From Paraburkholderia dioscoreae (GTDB taxonomy: Bacteria; Pseudomonadota; Gammaproteobacteria; Burkholderiales; Burkholderiaceae), in contig NZ_LR699554.1 of NCBI RefSeq assembly GCF_902459535.1, forward strand, positions 2,046,001-2,110,000: a DNA stretch of 64,000 nt, in the 5' to 3' direction. Under the pieces are notes generated by a model. That model saw nothing but the letters and a program-made list of their open reading frames with translations, was not told the origin of the DNA and did not search any database. Below, one piece after another: positions 51,327 through 59,982 of the stretch; position 1 is the first letter of the stretch; each line of letters opens with the position of its first letter. The translations under genes were made by a program, and so were the position numbers.

Positions 51327-52154
51327 ATGCTGATGAAAGAAAAACAAACCGATCTGGCAGTCCAGCGCGTGCGGCATCCGCTGAAGTTCCGTCTGTTGCA
51401 GGTCAAGCAGGTGCGCGCGCTGACGCCGCACCTGATCCGCGTCACCTTCACGGGCGAAGAGCTGCACGACTTCGTCTCCGCTTCGTTCGACGACCACATC
51501 AAGGTGTTCTTCCCCGAACCCGGCGCGGACAGACCGGCGCTGCCGCAAGCCGGCCCGGACGGCCCGGTGTTTCCCGCCGGCCAGCCGCGCCCGGTCGCCC
51601 GCGATTTCACGCCGCGCCGCTTCGATCGCGAAGCGCGCGAGCTCGACATCGAATTTGCCATGCACGAAGCGGGCCCTGCGGCGACATGGGCGGCGCAAGC
51701 CAAAGTGGGTCAGTACCTCGGTATCGGCGGCCCGCGCGGTTCGCTCGTGATACCCAGGGGCTTCGACTGGCATCTGCTGATCGGCGACGATACCGCGCTG
51801 CCCGCCATCGCCCGCCGCCTGGAAGAACTGCCGGCCGGCACGCGCGTCGCGGCGGTGATCGAAGTCGCCGAGCCGTCGGCGCAGATCGAATTCGCGACGC
51901 AGGCCGAACTGCACCTTGTCTGGCGCTATCGCAACGACGGTGGGATGCGCGGCGAAGCCTTGCTGCAAGCGGTCCGCGATCTCTACCTGCCAGAAGACGG
52001 CGAAGGCTACGTGTGGGCGGCCGGCGAATCCGCAACCATGCGCGCGGTGCGCTATCACCTGTGCACGGAGCGCGGCGTCGACAAATCGCGCATTCGCGCG
52101 GCCAGCTATTGGAAACAGGGGGCCGAGGCGGTGCACGAATCGCTCGACGATTGA
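51327..52154 (+). CDS. Siderophore-interacting protein, NADPH-dependent ferric reductase (YqjH-like)
   Basis: A 275-residue flavoreductase of the siderophore-interacting family. The FAD-binding motif RDFTPRRFD (counterpart of R-x-Y-S/T-x-R) is present, followed by ELDIEFAMHEAGPAATWAAQAKVGQYLGIGGPRGS and the NAD(P)-side motifs LIGDDTALPAIARRLEELP and VWAAGESATMRAVRYHL. It reduces Fe(III)-siderophore complexes in the cytoplasm to release iron. The start ATG has GGAG at good spacing. It lies 89 bp after the PadR gene and is probably under its control. Confidence 0.93.
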   Translation: MLMKEKQTDLAVQRVRHPLKFRLLQVKQVRALTPHLIRVTFTGEELHDFVSASFDDHIKVFFPEPGADRPALPQAGPDGPVFPAGQPRPVARDFTPRRFDREARELDIEFAMHEAGPAATWAAQAKVGQYLGIGGPRGSLVIPRGFDWHLLIGDDTALPAIARRLEELPAGTRVAAVIEVAEPSAQIEFATQAELHLVWRYRNDGGMRGEALLQAVRDLYLPEDGEGYVWAAGESATMRAVRYHLCTERGVDKSRIRAASYWKQGAEAVHESLDD

Positions 52155-52256
52155 GCGTGCGCCGTCCGCGGCATCGCGCGATACTCCGGCGCAGGCAAAT
52201 TTAGCGGCACCCGCGGCGTGCCGCCAATAACAACAACAAACACCAGGAACCGATCG

Positions 52257-53513
52257 ATGTACTCAATCAGCGAAAAGCACGAACGCCGCCTGCTGTGGCT
52301 GCTCGCGCTGACGCAGTTCACCCTCATCATGGACTTCATGGTGATGATGCCGCTCGGCCCGCAGATCATGCACGCGTTCGCCATCACGCCGGCGGCGTTT
52401 GCCACGGCGGTGTCGGCGTACTCGTGGTGCTCGGGACTGTCGGGACTCTTTGCAGCGACCTATATCGACCGCTTCGACCGGCGCCGTCTGTTGCTGACCA
52501 TGTATGCGCTGTTCGCGCTCTCGAACCTCGCGTGCGCGCTGGCGGGCAGCTTCGCACTGCTGCTGGCCGCGCGTGCCTTCGCGGGCATCACGGGCGGCGT
52601 GTTGGGCTCGGTGATCATGGCGATCGTCGGCGACGTGATCCCCGTTCAACGCCGCGGCGCCGCCACGGGCACGATCATGACCGCCTTTTCCCTCGCGGCG
52701 ATTGCGGGCGTGCCGGCCGGGGTGATGCTGGGTGCGCACTTCGGCTGGGCGGCACCGTTCTTCCTGCTGGTGGCGCTGTCGTTGCTCGTGTGGTCGGCGG
52801 GCTGGCAACTGGTGCCGTCGCTGACCGAACATTTGAGCCGCCATCAGCCGCCGCTCGCGGAAGTGCTGCCGGATTTGTGGCGGCTCCTTCGCAACCCGCG
52901 GCATCTGAACGCGTTTGCGCTGACCTTCATGATGATGGTCGCGCACATGGTGGTGATTCCGTTCATCTCGCCCGTGCTGGTCGCCAATCACGGCGTGGCG
53001 CCCGAGCAGCTATCCTGGCTCTATATGGCGGGCGGCGCGGCCACGTTCTTCACGTCGCGCCGCGTGGGCGCGCTCGCGGACCGGTTCGGCACGCGACGCG
53101 TATTCCGGATCGCGGCGGTGCTCGCATTTCTGCCCGTGCTGTTCGTCACGCATCTGCCGAATCTGCCGTTCTACGCGCTGGTGATGTTTTTCCCGTTCTT
53201 CATGGTCCTGATGTCCGCGCGCATGGTGCCCATGCAGGCGTTGCTAACCACAGTCCCTGAACCTGCCCGACGCGGCGCTTTTCTCAGCGCGAACAGTGCG
53301 CTGCAGGCGTTGGGCACGGGATGCGGCGCGTGGATCGGTGGCTTGATGCTCAGCACGTCGCCTGACGGGCAGATCCTGGGGTACGGGACTGTCGGCTGGG
53401 TTTCGGTTGCTGTCGGGCTGGCCGGCGTGTTCTGGGTTTCCCGGGTATGCGGCGCGCAAGGCGACACGACTTCGGCAGAAATGCTGCATGGTGAGGCGAT
53501 CGGCGAAAGTTGA
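52257..53513 (+). CDS. MFS transporter (DHA1-like exporter)
   Basis: A 418-residue membrane protein with 12 predicted helices: LWLLALTQFTLIMDFMVMMPLGPQIM in helix 1, the motif-A-like YIDRFDRRRLLLTMYALF, ARAFAGITGGVLGSVIMAIVGDVIP and GVPAGVMLGAHFGWAAPF (motif C). It is in the same direction as the siderophore reductase (102-bp gap) and may export a siderophore, metal complex or drug. The start ATG at 52257 has AGGAA upstream. The C-terminus runs close to a tandem repeat region. Confidence 0.9.
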   Translation: MYSISEKHERRLLWLLALTQFTLIMDFMVMMPLGPQIMHAFAITPAAFATAVSAYSWCSGLSGLFAATYIDRFDRRRLLLTMYALFALSNLACALAGSFALLLAARAFAGITGGVLGSVIMAIVGDVIPVQRRGAATGTIMTAFSLAAIAGVPAGVMLGAHFGWAAPFFLLVALSLLVWSAGWQLVPSLTEHLSRHQPPLAEVLPDLWRLLRNPRHLNAFALTFMMMVAHMVVIPFISPVLVANHGVAPEQLSWLYMAGGAATFFTSRRVGALADRFGTRRVFRIAAVLAFLPVLFVTHLPNLPFYALVMFFPFFMVLMSARMVPMQALLTTVPEPARRGAFLSANSALQALGTGCGAWIGGLMLSTSPDGQILGYGTVGWVSVAVGLAGVFWVSRVCGAQGDTTSAEMLHGEAIGES

Positions 53514-53613
53514 TGGCGTGTCGCGCACGGCGCTGGCTTGCATGGCGGCGCCGTGCGGACACACGCGTCAGCCGGTTTTGCGAGCGAACGCTCGCGGTGC
53601 TTCAGTGCCGCGC

Positions 53614-53711
53614 TTCACGGCTTCTGCTTCACGGCCGCTGCTTCACCGTCGCTGCTTCACCGTCGCTGCTTCACCGTCGCTGCTTTACCGCCGCTGCTTC
53701 ACTGCCTCCGC
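53614..53711. repeat. 14-bp tandem repeat, about seven copies
   Basis: Seven tandem 14-bp units fit ttcaccgtcgctgc (consensus). Copies 3-5 (53642-53683) are identical; flanking ones differ by 1-4 bases, and a degenerate copy starts at 53601. The unit is not a multiple of three and lies between the MFS stop (53513) and the stop of the convergent hydrolase gene (53716). Confidence 0.85.
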
Positions 53712-53715
53712 CTCA

Positions 53716-54867
53716 TCACTCCTGCCCCGCGCCCAACGCGGCCAGCGGATGCGCCTCCCGCTTCCACGGCGAAGCGAGGAAATGCCTGACGCGTTCGGGC
53801 CGCACCTCGGCCAGCGTGGCGGGCGCCCACCTGGCTTTGCGATCCTTGTCGATCAACTGGGCCCGCACGCCTTCACAGAAGTCGCCCTCTTCAATCACAC
53901 GTTTGACGATGCCCAGCTCCATGCGGAAGCATTCCGCGAGGCTCATCTGCCGGCCGCGCAAAAGCGCCTCGCGCGTGACGTAAAGCATGGTGGGCGAATG
54001 CCCAGTCAGCGCGTCGTAGTTGGACTGCAGCCATTGCTTCACTTCACGCGGCGGCTCGCGCTCCAGATCGTGCCGCACGGTCGCGACCATCCGTTCGATA
54101 CTGGAGCGCCGGTCGAAGTGCCGCAAGATCAGTTGCGTAAACGGCCCCAGCGCCGCGTGCGGCACGATATTGCACGGCGGCTCGAACACCCCGCGCAACG
54201 CGGCCATCAAATCGCCTTCGAACGACATGCGCTGCAAACGCTCTTCGAAACTGGCGAGCCATTCGGCCGGCACGCACAGGTCCGCCAGTTGCAGGCGCAA
54301 CGCATCGGCGCCGGACAAGGTTGCACCGGTCAGCCCGACGTACAGCGCGACCTCCGCCGGCATCACGCTCAGAAAGCGCGTCGCGCCGACGTCCGGCAGA
54401 AAGCCGATACGCGTCTCCGGCATGGCAATCTTGCTGCGCTCGGTGACGATGCGCAGCCGCGCCGCCTGCCCGAGCCCCATGCCGCCGCCCATCGCAATGC
54501 CGTCGAGCAACGCGACCACCGGTTTCGGAAACGTATGCAGCGCGTAGTCGAGCCGGTATTCGTCGGCGAAGAACGCGAGCCACCGGCTGTCGCCGTTCTT
54601 TGCAAGCCGCTGCACTTCGCGCACGTCGCCGCCGGCGCAGAAACCCTTGGTGCCCGCGCCTTTCAGCACGAGCGCGACGATACCGTCGTTGGTGCGGCAA
54701 TGTTCGACCAGCACGGCCAGCTCGCGCACCATGGCGTGCGAGAGCGCATTGAGCGCGGCCGGCCGGTTCAGCGTGATGATCGCCACACGGTTGACGACGC
54801 GAAACAGAATCTCGCGTTCCGCTTCGACACTCGTGTCGGGTACGGCGCTTTGCAAGGCGCTCATCAA
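53716..54867 (-). CDS. 3-Hydroxyisobutyryl-CoA hydrolase-like enoyl-CoA hydratase-family protein
   Basis: A 383-residue crotonase-family protein, longer than plain enoyl-CoA hydratases. It has CAGGDVREVQR (oxyanion-hole region), MPETRIGFLPDVGATRFLS and, in the second half, the block NYDALTGHSPTMLYVTREALLRGRQMSLAECFRMELGI and EGVRAQLIDKDRKARWAP that is typical of 3-hydroxyisobutyryl-CoA hydrolase. That enzyme frees 3-hydroxyisobutyrate from CoA in valine degradation. The start overlaps the previous gene stop by 4 bp. It is last in the operon. Confidence 0.92.
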   Translation of the reverse strand: MMSALQSAVPDTSVEAEREILFRVVNRVAIITLNRPAALNALSHAMVRELAVLVEHCRTNDGIVALVLKGAGTKGFCAGGDVREVQRLAKNGDSRWLAFFADEYRLDYALHTFPKPVVALLDGIAMGGGMGLGQAARLRIVTERSKIAMPETRIGFLPDVGATRFLSVMPAEVALYVGLTGATLSGADALRLQLADLCVPAEWLASFEERLQRMSFEGDLMAALRGVFEPPCNIVPHAALGPFTQLILRHFDRRSSIERMVATVRHDLEREPPREVKQWLQSNYDALTGHSPTMLYVTREALLRGRQMSLAECFRMELGIVKRVIEEGDFCEGVRAQLIDKDRKARWAPATLAEVRPERVRHFLASPWKREAHPLAALGAGQE

Positions 54868-55670
54868 TGCGTCTCCTCGTCGGCAGGCGCGGCCTGTGTC
54901 ACCTGCCAGCGCGGCGCGCGTTTCTCGAGGAACGCGTTGACGCCTTCACGCTGATCGACGCCGTCGAACAGATCGACGAAGCGCTCGCGTTCCAGCGCCA
55001 GTGCCGCCGCGCGCGGCACGCCGTTGCGGGCCTGATGGATCAGCGTCTTGCTGAAGCCGACCGCCTGCGGGCTCAACGTAGCGACACGCGCGGCCATCGC
55101 CAGCGCGGCCTCGCGCGCCGCGCCCTTCTCCACCACTTCTTCGGCGAGACCAATGCGCAGCGCCGTCGCCGCGTCGACGCGCTCGCCGGTGAGGATCATC
55201 CGCTTGGCCCAGCCTTCGCCGACCAGCCACGGCAGCGTCTGTGTGCCGCAACCGCAGGGCAGCAGGCCGACCGCCGTCTCGGGCAACGCCAGCAATGCGT
55301 GCTGTTCCGCGATACGGATATCGCACGCCAGCGCGCATTCGAGTCCGCCGCCCATCGCATACCCGTTGATCGCCGCGATCACCACGGGCCGCGCGTTCTG
55401 CAAGGTTTCGAACGCCGCGCCGAAGCGCGCCGCCGCCGTGCGCGCAACTTCGCGGTTGCCGTCGGCGAACGTGTTCAGGTCGGCGCCCGCGCTGAAGAAC
55501 TTGGGGCCGTCGCCGGTAATCACGATCGCCCGCACGCGCGCTTCGCCGTTCAGGCGCTCGACGGTCTGCTGCAACTGCAACAAGCCCTCCGGCGTAAATG
55601 CGTTGGCCGGCGGCCGCTTGAGCGTGAGTTGCGCAACGGCGCCGTCGTGCGCATAGTCGAGTTCGATCAT
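54864..55670 (-). CDS. Enoyl-CoA hydratase
   Basis: A 268-residue crotonase-family enzyme: FFSAGADLNTFADGNRE (first oxyanion loop), AINGYAMGGGLECALACDIRIAE and ALPETAVGLLPCGCGTQTLPWLVG with the catalytic Glu region. In the valine pathway this step hydrates methacrylyl-CoA to 3-hydroxyisobutyryl-CoA. It overlaps the genes on both sides by 4 bp, showing tight translational coupling. Confidence 0.92.
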   Translation of the reverse strand: MIELDYAHDGAVAQLTLKRPPANAFTPEGLLQLQQTVERLNGEARVRAIVITGDGPKFFSAGADLNTFADGNREVARTAAARFGAAFETLQNARPVVIAAINGYAMGGGLECALACDIRIAEQHALLALPETAVGLLPCGCGTQTLPWLVGEGWAKRMILTGERVDAATALRIGLAEEVVEKGAAREAALAMAARVATLSPQAVGFSKTLIHQARNGVPRAAALALERERFVDLFDGVDQREGVNAFLEKRAPRWQVTQAAPADEETH

Positions 55671-56572
55671 GACGCGCCGCCTTCCTTGCCGTCCTGCCGA
55701 TAAAGCTTGATGACCGCCGAAAAGTCGAGACGTCCCGCACCTTTCGTGCTCATCGTCTGGTAAAGCTGTTGCGCCAGCGCGCCGAGATACACCGGCTGAC
55801 GCGCGGCTTTCGCGGCGTCGGTGGCGAGGCCCAGATCCTTGAGCATCAGGTCCGTGCCGAAGCCGCCCGTGTAGCCGCGCGTGGAGGGCGCCGTCTCGAT
55901 CACGCCTGGCATCGGGTTGTAGGTATCCGAACTCCAGCAGCGCCCGGTCGATGTATTGATGATCCCGCCCAGCACTTTTGCGTCGATGCCGAGCGCCTCG
56001 CCGAGCGACATCGCCTCCGCCACGCCCGCCATCGTGATACCGAGTACGAGGTTGTTGCAGATCTTCGCGACCTGGCCCGTGCCGGTATCACCGCAATGCA
56101 CGATGTTCTTGCCCATTGCGGAGAGCACCGGCTTGACCTGCTCATACGCGCTCGCACTGCCGCCGACCATGAAGGTCAGCGTGCCCGCAGCAGCGCCGCC
56201 GGTGCCGCCCGAGACGGGTGCATCGACAAAACTGTTGCCGTGCTGCTGCGCGAGTTCGGCGAACGCCTTGACGCTCACGGGATCGATCGTGCTCGAATCG
56301 ATGATGGTCACGCCTTTGGCGATGCCGGCAAAAATGCCGTCGTCTGCCGTCAGCACGCTGCGCACATGCGCCGCGGCGGGCAGCATGGTGATCACGCATT
56401 CCACGTCGGTCGCCGCCGCTTTCAGCGAAGCGGCGGCTTTCGCGCCGGCATCGACGAGCGCCTGCACGGCTTGCGCGTTGAGGTCGAACACGTTGACCGC
56501 GTGACCCGCCTTGAGCAGGTTGTGCGCCATTGGCGCACCCATGTTGCCGAGTCCGATAAAGCCTATTTTCAT
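55667..56572 (-). CDS. mmsB: 3-Hydroxyisobutyrate dehydrogenase
   Basis: A 301-residue NAD-dependent dehydrogenase: N-terminal KIGFIGLGNMGAPMAHNLLKAGHAVNVFD, the substrate-site motif DAPVSGGTGGAAAGTLTFMVGG, the catalytic-Lys region GQVAKICNNLVLGI and GFGTDLMLKDLGLA. It oxidises 3-hydroxyisobutyrate to methylmalonate semialdehyde. The start ATG at 56570-56572 has GGAG upstream. It lies downstream of mmsA and overlaps the enoyl-CoA hydratase gene by 4 bp. Confidence 0.95.
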   Translation of the reverse strand: MKIGFIGLGNMGAPMAHNLLKAGHAVNVFDLNAQAVQALVDAGAKAAASLKAAATDVECVITMLPAAAHVRSVLTADDGIFAGIAKGVTIIDSSTIDPVSVKAFAELAQQHGNSFVDAPVSGGTGGAAAGTLTFMVGGSASAYEQVKPVLSAMGKNIVHCGDTGTGQVAKICNNLVLGITMAGVAEAMSLGEALGIDAKVLGGIINTSTGRCWSSDTYNPMPGVIETAPSTRGYTGGFGTDLMLKDLGLATDAAKAARQPVYLGALAQQLYQTMSTKGAGRLDFSAVIKLYRQDGKEGGAS

Positions 56573-56609
56573 GATGTCGTCTCCATGTGTCCGCTTGCCA
56601 GGCACGCGC

Positions 56610-58121
56610 TCAGCGCAGGCTGATGGTCGTGTTCACACCGTCGTTCACGGTGTCGTCGTCGAACCAGCGGGCGGTGACGGTCTTGGTCTGCGTGTAGAAC
56701 TGCACGACCTGTTTACCGTACGGGCCGAGGTCGCCGAGCTTCGAGCCGCGCGAACCGGTGAAGCTGAAGAACGGCACCGGCACCGGAATCGGAATGTTGA
56801 TGCCGACCTGGCCGATATCGATCTCGCTCTGGAACTTGCGCGCCGCCGCGCCGCTCTGCGTGAAAAGGCCCACGCCATTGCCGAACGGATTGCGGTTGAC
56901 GAGTTCGATCGCGTCGTCGAGCGTGGCGACGCTCAACACCAGCAGCACGGGGCCGAAGATTTCCTGGCGATAGATTTCCATTTCGGTGGTGACGTCGGTA
57001 AAGACCGTCGGGCCGATGAAGTTGCCTTGCTCGTAGCCCGGCACTTTCACGTCGCGGCCGTCCAGCGCCAGCGTGGCGCCTTCTTTCACACCCGTTTCGA
57101 TCAAACCGAGAATGCGCTGCTTCGCCGCGCGCGACACGACCGGGCCGATGTCCGTGCCCGGTTCGTTGCCCGCGTTGACCTTGAGCGTCTTCGCCTTCAC
57201 CACCAGCTCCGGCAACCATTGCTGCGCGGCGCCCACCAGCACGACCACCGAAGTCGCCATGCAGCGCTGTCCGGCCGCACCGAATCCCGCGCCGGCCAAA
57301 GCGTTCAGCGTCTGCTCACGATTCGCATCGGGCAGCACGACCGCGTGATTCTTCGCGCCCATCATCGATTGCACGCGCTTGCCGTGTTCGCTGCCGAGGC
57401 GATACACATGCGTGCCGACCGCCGTCGAGCCGACGAACGAAATGGCCTTGACGAGTTCGTGCGTGCACAGCGCGTCCACCACGTCCTTGCCGCCGTGCAC
57501 CACGTTCAGCACGCCCTTGGGCACACCGGCTTCGAGCGCGAGTTCGACCAGTTGCATGGTCGAAAGCGGATCCTGCTCGGAAGGCTTGAGCACGAACGTA
57601 TTGCCGCACACGATCGCCATCGGGAACATCCACAGCGGGATCATCGCCGGGAAATTGAACGGCGTGATGCCGGCGCACACGCCGATCGGCTGACGCAACG
57701 TGTACGTGTCCACGCCGCCCGCCACGTTCTCGGCGAATTCGCCCTGCTGCAGCGTGCCGATCGAACACGCATGTTCGACCACTTCGAGGCCGCGGAAGAT
57801 ATCGCCTTCGGCGTCGGGAATCGTCTTGCCCTGCTCGGCACTCAAGGTCTTCGCGATCCGCGGCATATGCTCGCGAATCAACGCCTGGTACTTCAGCATG
57901 ATGCGCATGCGCGCGCCGATCGGTGTGTCCTTCCAGGTCTTGAAGGCGGTGTGCGCGGAACGGATCGCTTCGTTTACCTCATCGGCGGTGGCGAACGGTA
58001 CGCGCGCCAGGACCTCCTGCGTGGCGGGGTTGACGATATCGCGCCATTCGGTAGTCTTCGATTCGACGAATTCGCCGTTGATCAACAGTTTGACAGTGGC
58101 AATGGCCGCAGTTGCGCTCAT
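56610..58121 (-). CDS. mmsA: Methylmalonate-semialdehyde dehydrogenase (acylating)
   Basis: A 503-residue CoA-acylating aldehyde dehydrogenase. Visible motifs are GVCAGITPFNFPAMIPLWMFPMAI (diagnostic for MmsA), the Rossmann motif FVGSTAVGTHVY, the catalytic Cys in GAAGQRCMATSV and FFSFTGSRGSKLGD near the C-terminus. It turns methylmalonate semialdehyde into propionyl-CoA plus CO2. The start is the ATG at 58121, which matches the usual N-terminus. Followed by mmsB after a 37-bp gap. Confidence 0.96.
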   Translation of the reverse strand: MSATAAIATVKLLINGEFVESKTTEWRDIVNPATQEVLARVPFATADEVNEAIRSAHTAFKTWKDTPIGARMRIMLKYQALIREHMPRIAKTLSAEQGKTIPDAEGDIFRGLEVVEHACSIGTLQQGEFAENVAGGVDTYTLRQPIGVCAGITPFNFPAMIPLWMFPMAIVCGNTFVLKPSEQDPLSTMQLVELALEAGVPKGVLNVVHGGKDVVDALCTHELVKAISFVGSTAVGTHVYRLGSEHGKRVQSMMGAKNHAVVLPDANREQTLNALAGAGFGAAGQRCMATSVVVLVGAAQQWLPELVVKAKTLKVNAGNEPGTDIGPVVSRAAKQRILGLIETGVKEGATLALDGRDVKVPGYEQGNFIGPTVFTDVTTEMEIYRQEIFGPVLLVLSVATLDDAIELVNRNPFGNGVGLFTQSGAAARKFQSEIDIGQVGINIPIPVPVPFFSFTGSRGSKLGDLGPYGKQVVQFYTQTKTVTARWFDDDTVNDGVNTTISLR

Positions 58122-58180
58122 GCTGAAACTCCTGTGCAGTGGCCGCGAGGCGGCCGGGCAGTGACGGGTAATAAAAAGAA

Positions 58181-59872
58181 TCAACGCAGATCCGGGAAAT
58201 CCTCTTCCCAATACTCGCCGGGCAAGCGAGCGGGTTCGGCCGCGCGCTCCATTTCGCGGCGCCGCAATTCGACGCGGCGGATCTTGCCGGAGATGGTCTT
58301 GGGCAGCTCGCTGAATTGCAGGCGGCGAATCCGCTTGTACGGTGCGAGTTTTTCGCGCGAAAACGCGAACACGGCGCGCGCGAGTTCGGGCCCGGCTTCG
58401 TAGCCCTGGCGCACGGTGACGAACGCTTTGGGCACCGACAGACGCAGCGCGTCGGCGCTCGGCACCACGGCGGCTTCGCCGATCGCCTCGTGTTCGATCA
58501 GCACGCTTTCGAGTTCAAACGGACTCAGACGGTAATCAGACGACTTGAACACGTCGTCGGCGCGGCCCACATAGACGTAATAGCCATCGTCACGGCGCAG
58601 CGCCACGTCGGACGTGCGGTAGAAACCGTTGCGCATGGCCTGCGCGGTGGCGTTGGCATTGTTCGCATAGCCGGTCATCAGGCCGAGCGGCCGCTCGGCC
58701 AGCGGCAGCGCGATTTCGCCTTCGGTAACGGGCTGATCGTCGGCATCGAGCAACTCGATTCTGTAGCCCGGCAGCGGACGTCCCATCGAACCGGGCACGA
58801 CAGGCTGCCCCGGCGAGTTGCCGATCTGGCAGGTGGTCTCGGTCTGACCGAAGCCGTCGCGAATCGTAATGCCCCACGCGTGTTTCACCCGCTCGATGAT
58901 CTCGGGATTCAACGGCTCGCCAGCGCCGACGATCTCGCGCAGCTTGACCGGGTAGTCGGTGAGATGCTCCTGCACGAGCATGCGCCACACCGTGGGCGGC
59001 GCGCACAGCGTGGTGACGTTGCAACGCACCAGCACGTTCAGCGTGTCTTTCGCCACGAAGCGCGGGAAGTTGAAGACGAACACGCAGGCCTGTGCATTCC
59101 ACGGCGCGAAAAAACAGCTCCACGCGTGCTTGGCCCAACCCGGCGAGCTGATATTCCAATGAATGTCGTTCGGTTGCAGGCCGATCCAGTACATCGTCGA
59201 CAGATGGCCGACCGGGTAGCTTTGATGCGTGTGTTCGACGAGTTTGGGCTTCGAGGTCGTACCCGACGTGAAGTACAGCAGCATCGGGTCGGTGGCGTGC
59301 GTGACGCCTTGCGGCGTGAATTGCGGCGGCGCGTCGTAGGCCGCCGCCAGATCGATCCAGCCCTCGCGCGGTGAGCCGACCGACAGACGCGTGAGCGGCG
59401 TCTCGAGCGTATCGAATTTAGCCAGCTCCGCGCTATCCACCACGACGAACTTCGCGCCGCCGATCTGCACGCGGTCGCGCACGTCGTCGGCGGAAAGCTG
59501 GGTGGTGGCGGGCAGCACGATCGCGCCGAGCTTCATGGCCGCGAGCATCACGTCCCAGAGTTCGACGCGGTTCGGCAACATCAGCAGCAGACGGTCGCCG
59601 CGGCCCACGCCCACACCGCGCAGGAAATTCGCCATGCGCGCCGAACGCTCCGACATCTGCGCGTACGACAGGCGCAGGCCGTCGCCGGCGGGGTCGTCGA
59701 CGATCCACAGCGCGGGATTGTCGTTATTACGCGCGATCACGTCGAAGTAGTCGAGCGCCCAGTTGAACTCGCCCAGTGCCGGCCACGCGAATTCGCGGTA
59801 CGCGCGGTCGTAGTCGGTTCGATGGCGCAATAGCAGGTCGCGCGCTTCGAAAAAAGCTTTTGCTGCTGTCAT
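58181..59872 (-). CDS. AMP-dependent acyl-CoA synthetase (medium-chain type)
   Basis: A 563-residue acyl-adenylate-forming ligase. It has the P-loop-like motif LLYFTSGTTSKPKLVEHTH, the adenine motif DGFGQTETTCQIGN, YRTSDVALRRDDGYYVYVGRADDVFKSSDYRLSPFELE (hinge) and the catalytic Lys in PKTISGKIRRVELR. It activates a carboxylate to its CoA ester with ATP. The N-terminus (FEARDLLLRHRTDYDRAYREFAWP) fits the medium-chain/benzoate group. It lies between the acyl-CoA dehydrogenase and mmsA, so it probably feeds a branched acid such as isobutyrate into the pathway. The start ATG has AAGGAG upstream. Confidence 0.93.
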   Translation of the reverse strand: MTAAKAFFEARDLLLRHRTDYDRAYREFAWPALGEFNWALDYFDVIARNNDNPALWIVDDPAGDGLRLSYAQMSERSARMANFLRGVGVGRGDRLLLMLPNRVELWDVMLAAMKLGAIVLPATTQLSADDVRDRVQIGGAKFVVVDSAELAKFDTLETPLTRLSVGSPREGWIDLAAAYDAPPQFTPQGVTHATDPMLLYFTSGTTSKPKLVEHTHQSYPVGHLSTMYWIGLQPNDIHWNISSPGWAKHAWSCFFAPWNAQACVFVFNFPRFVAKDTLNVLVRCNVTTLCAPPTVWRMLVQEHLTDYPVKLREIVGAGEPLNPEIIERVKHAWGITIRDGFGQTETTCQIGNSPGQPVVPGSMGRPLPGYRIELLDADDQPVTEGEIALPLAERPLGLMTGYANNANATAQAMRNGFYRTSDVALRRDDGYYVYVGRADDVFKSSDYRLSPFELESVLIEHEAIGEAAVVPSADALRLSVPKAFVTVRQGYEAGPELARAVFAFSREKLAPYKRIRRLQFSELPKTISGKIRRVELRRREMERAAEPARLPGEYWEEDFPDLR

Positions 59873-59982
59873 CGTCGTCTCCTTATAGCGCGGTATGCTC
59901 TCCGCTCTTTTTGTCCGTTGCGGCACTGCTTTTCTGCTCGCCGGGCAAGCTATTCTGCGCTCAAATGCAGCCTCGCTCGCAT

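Noticed and set aside
53601..53711. 14-bp tandem repeat as a CRISPR array
   Set aside because: Units are directly adjacent without spacers and too short for CRISPR repeats.
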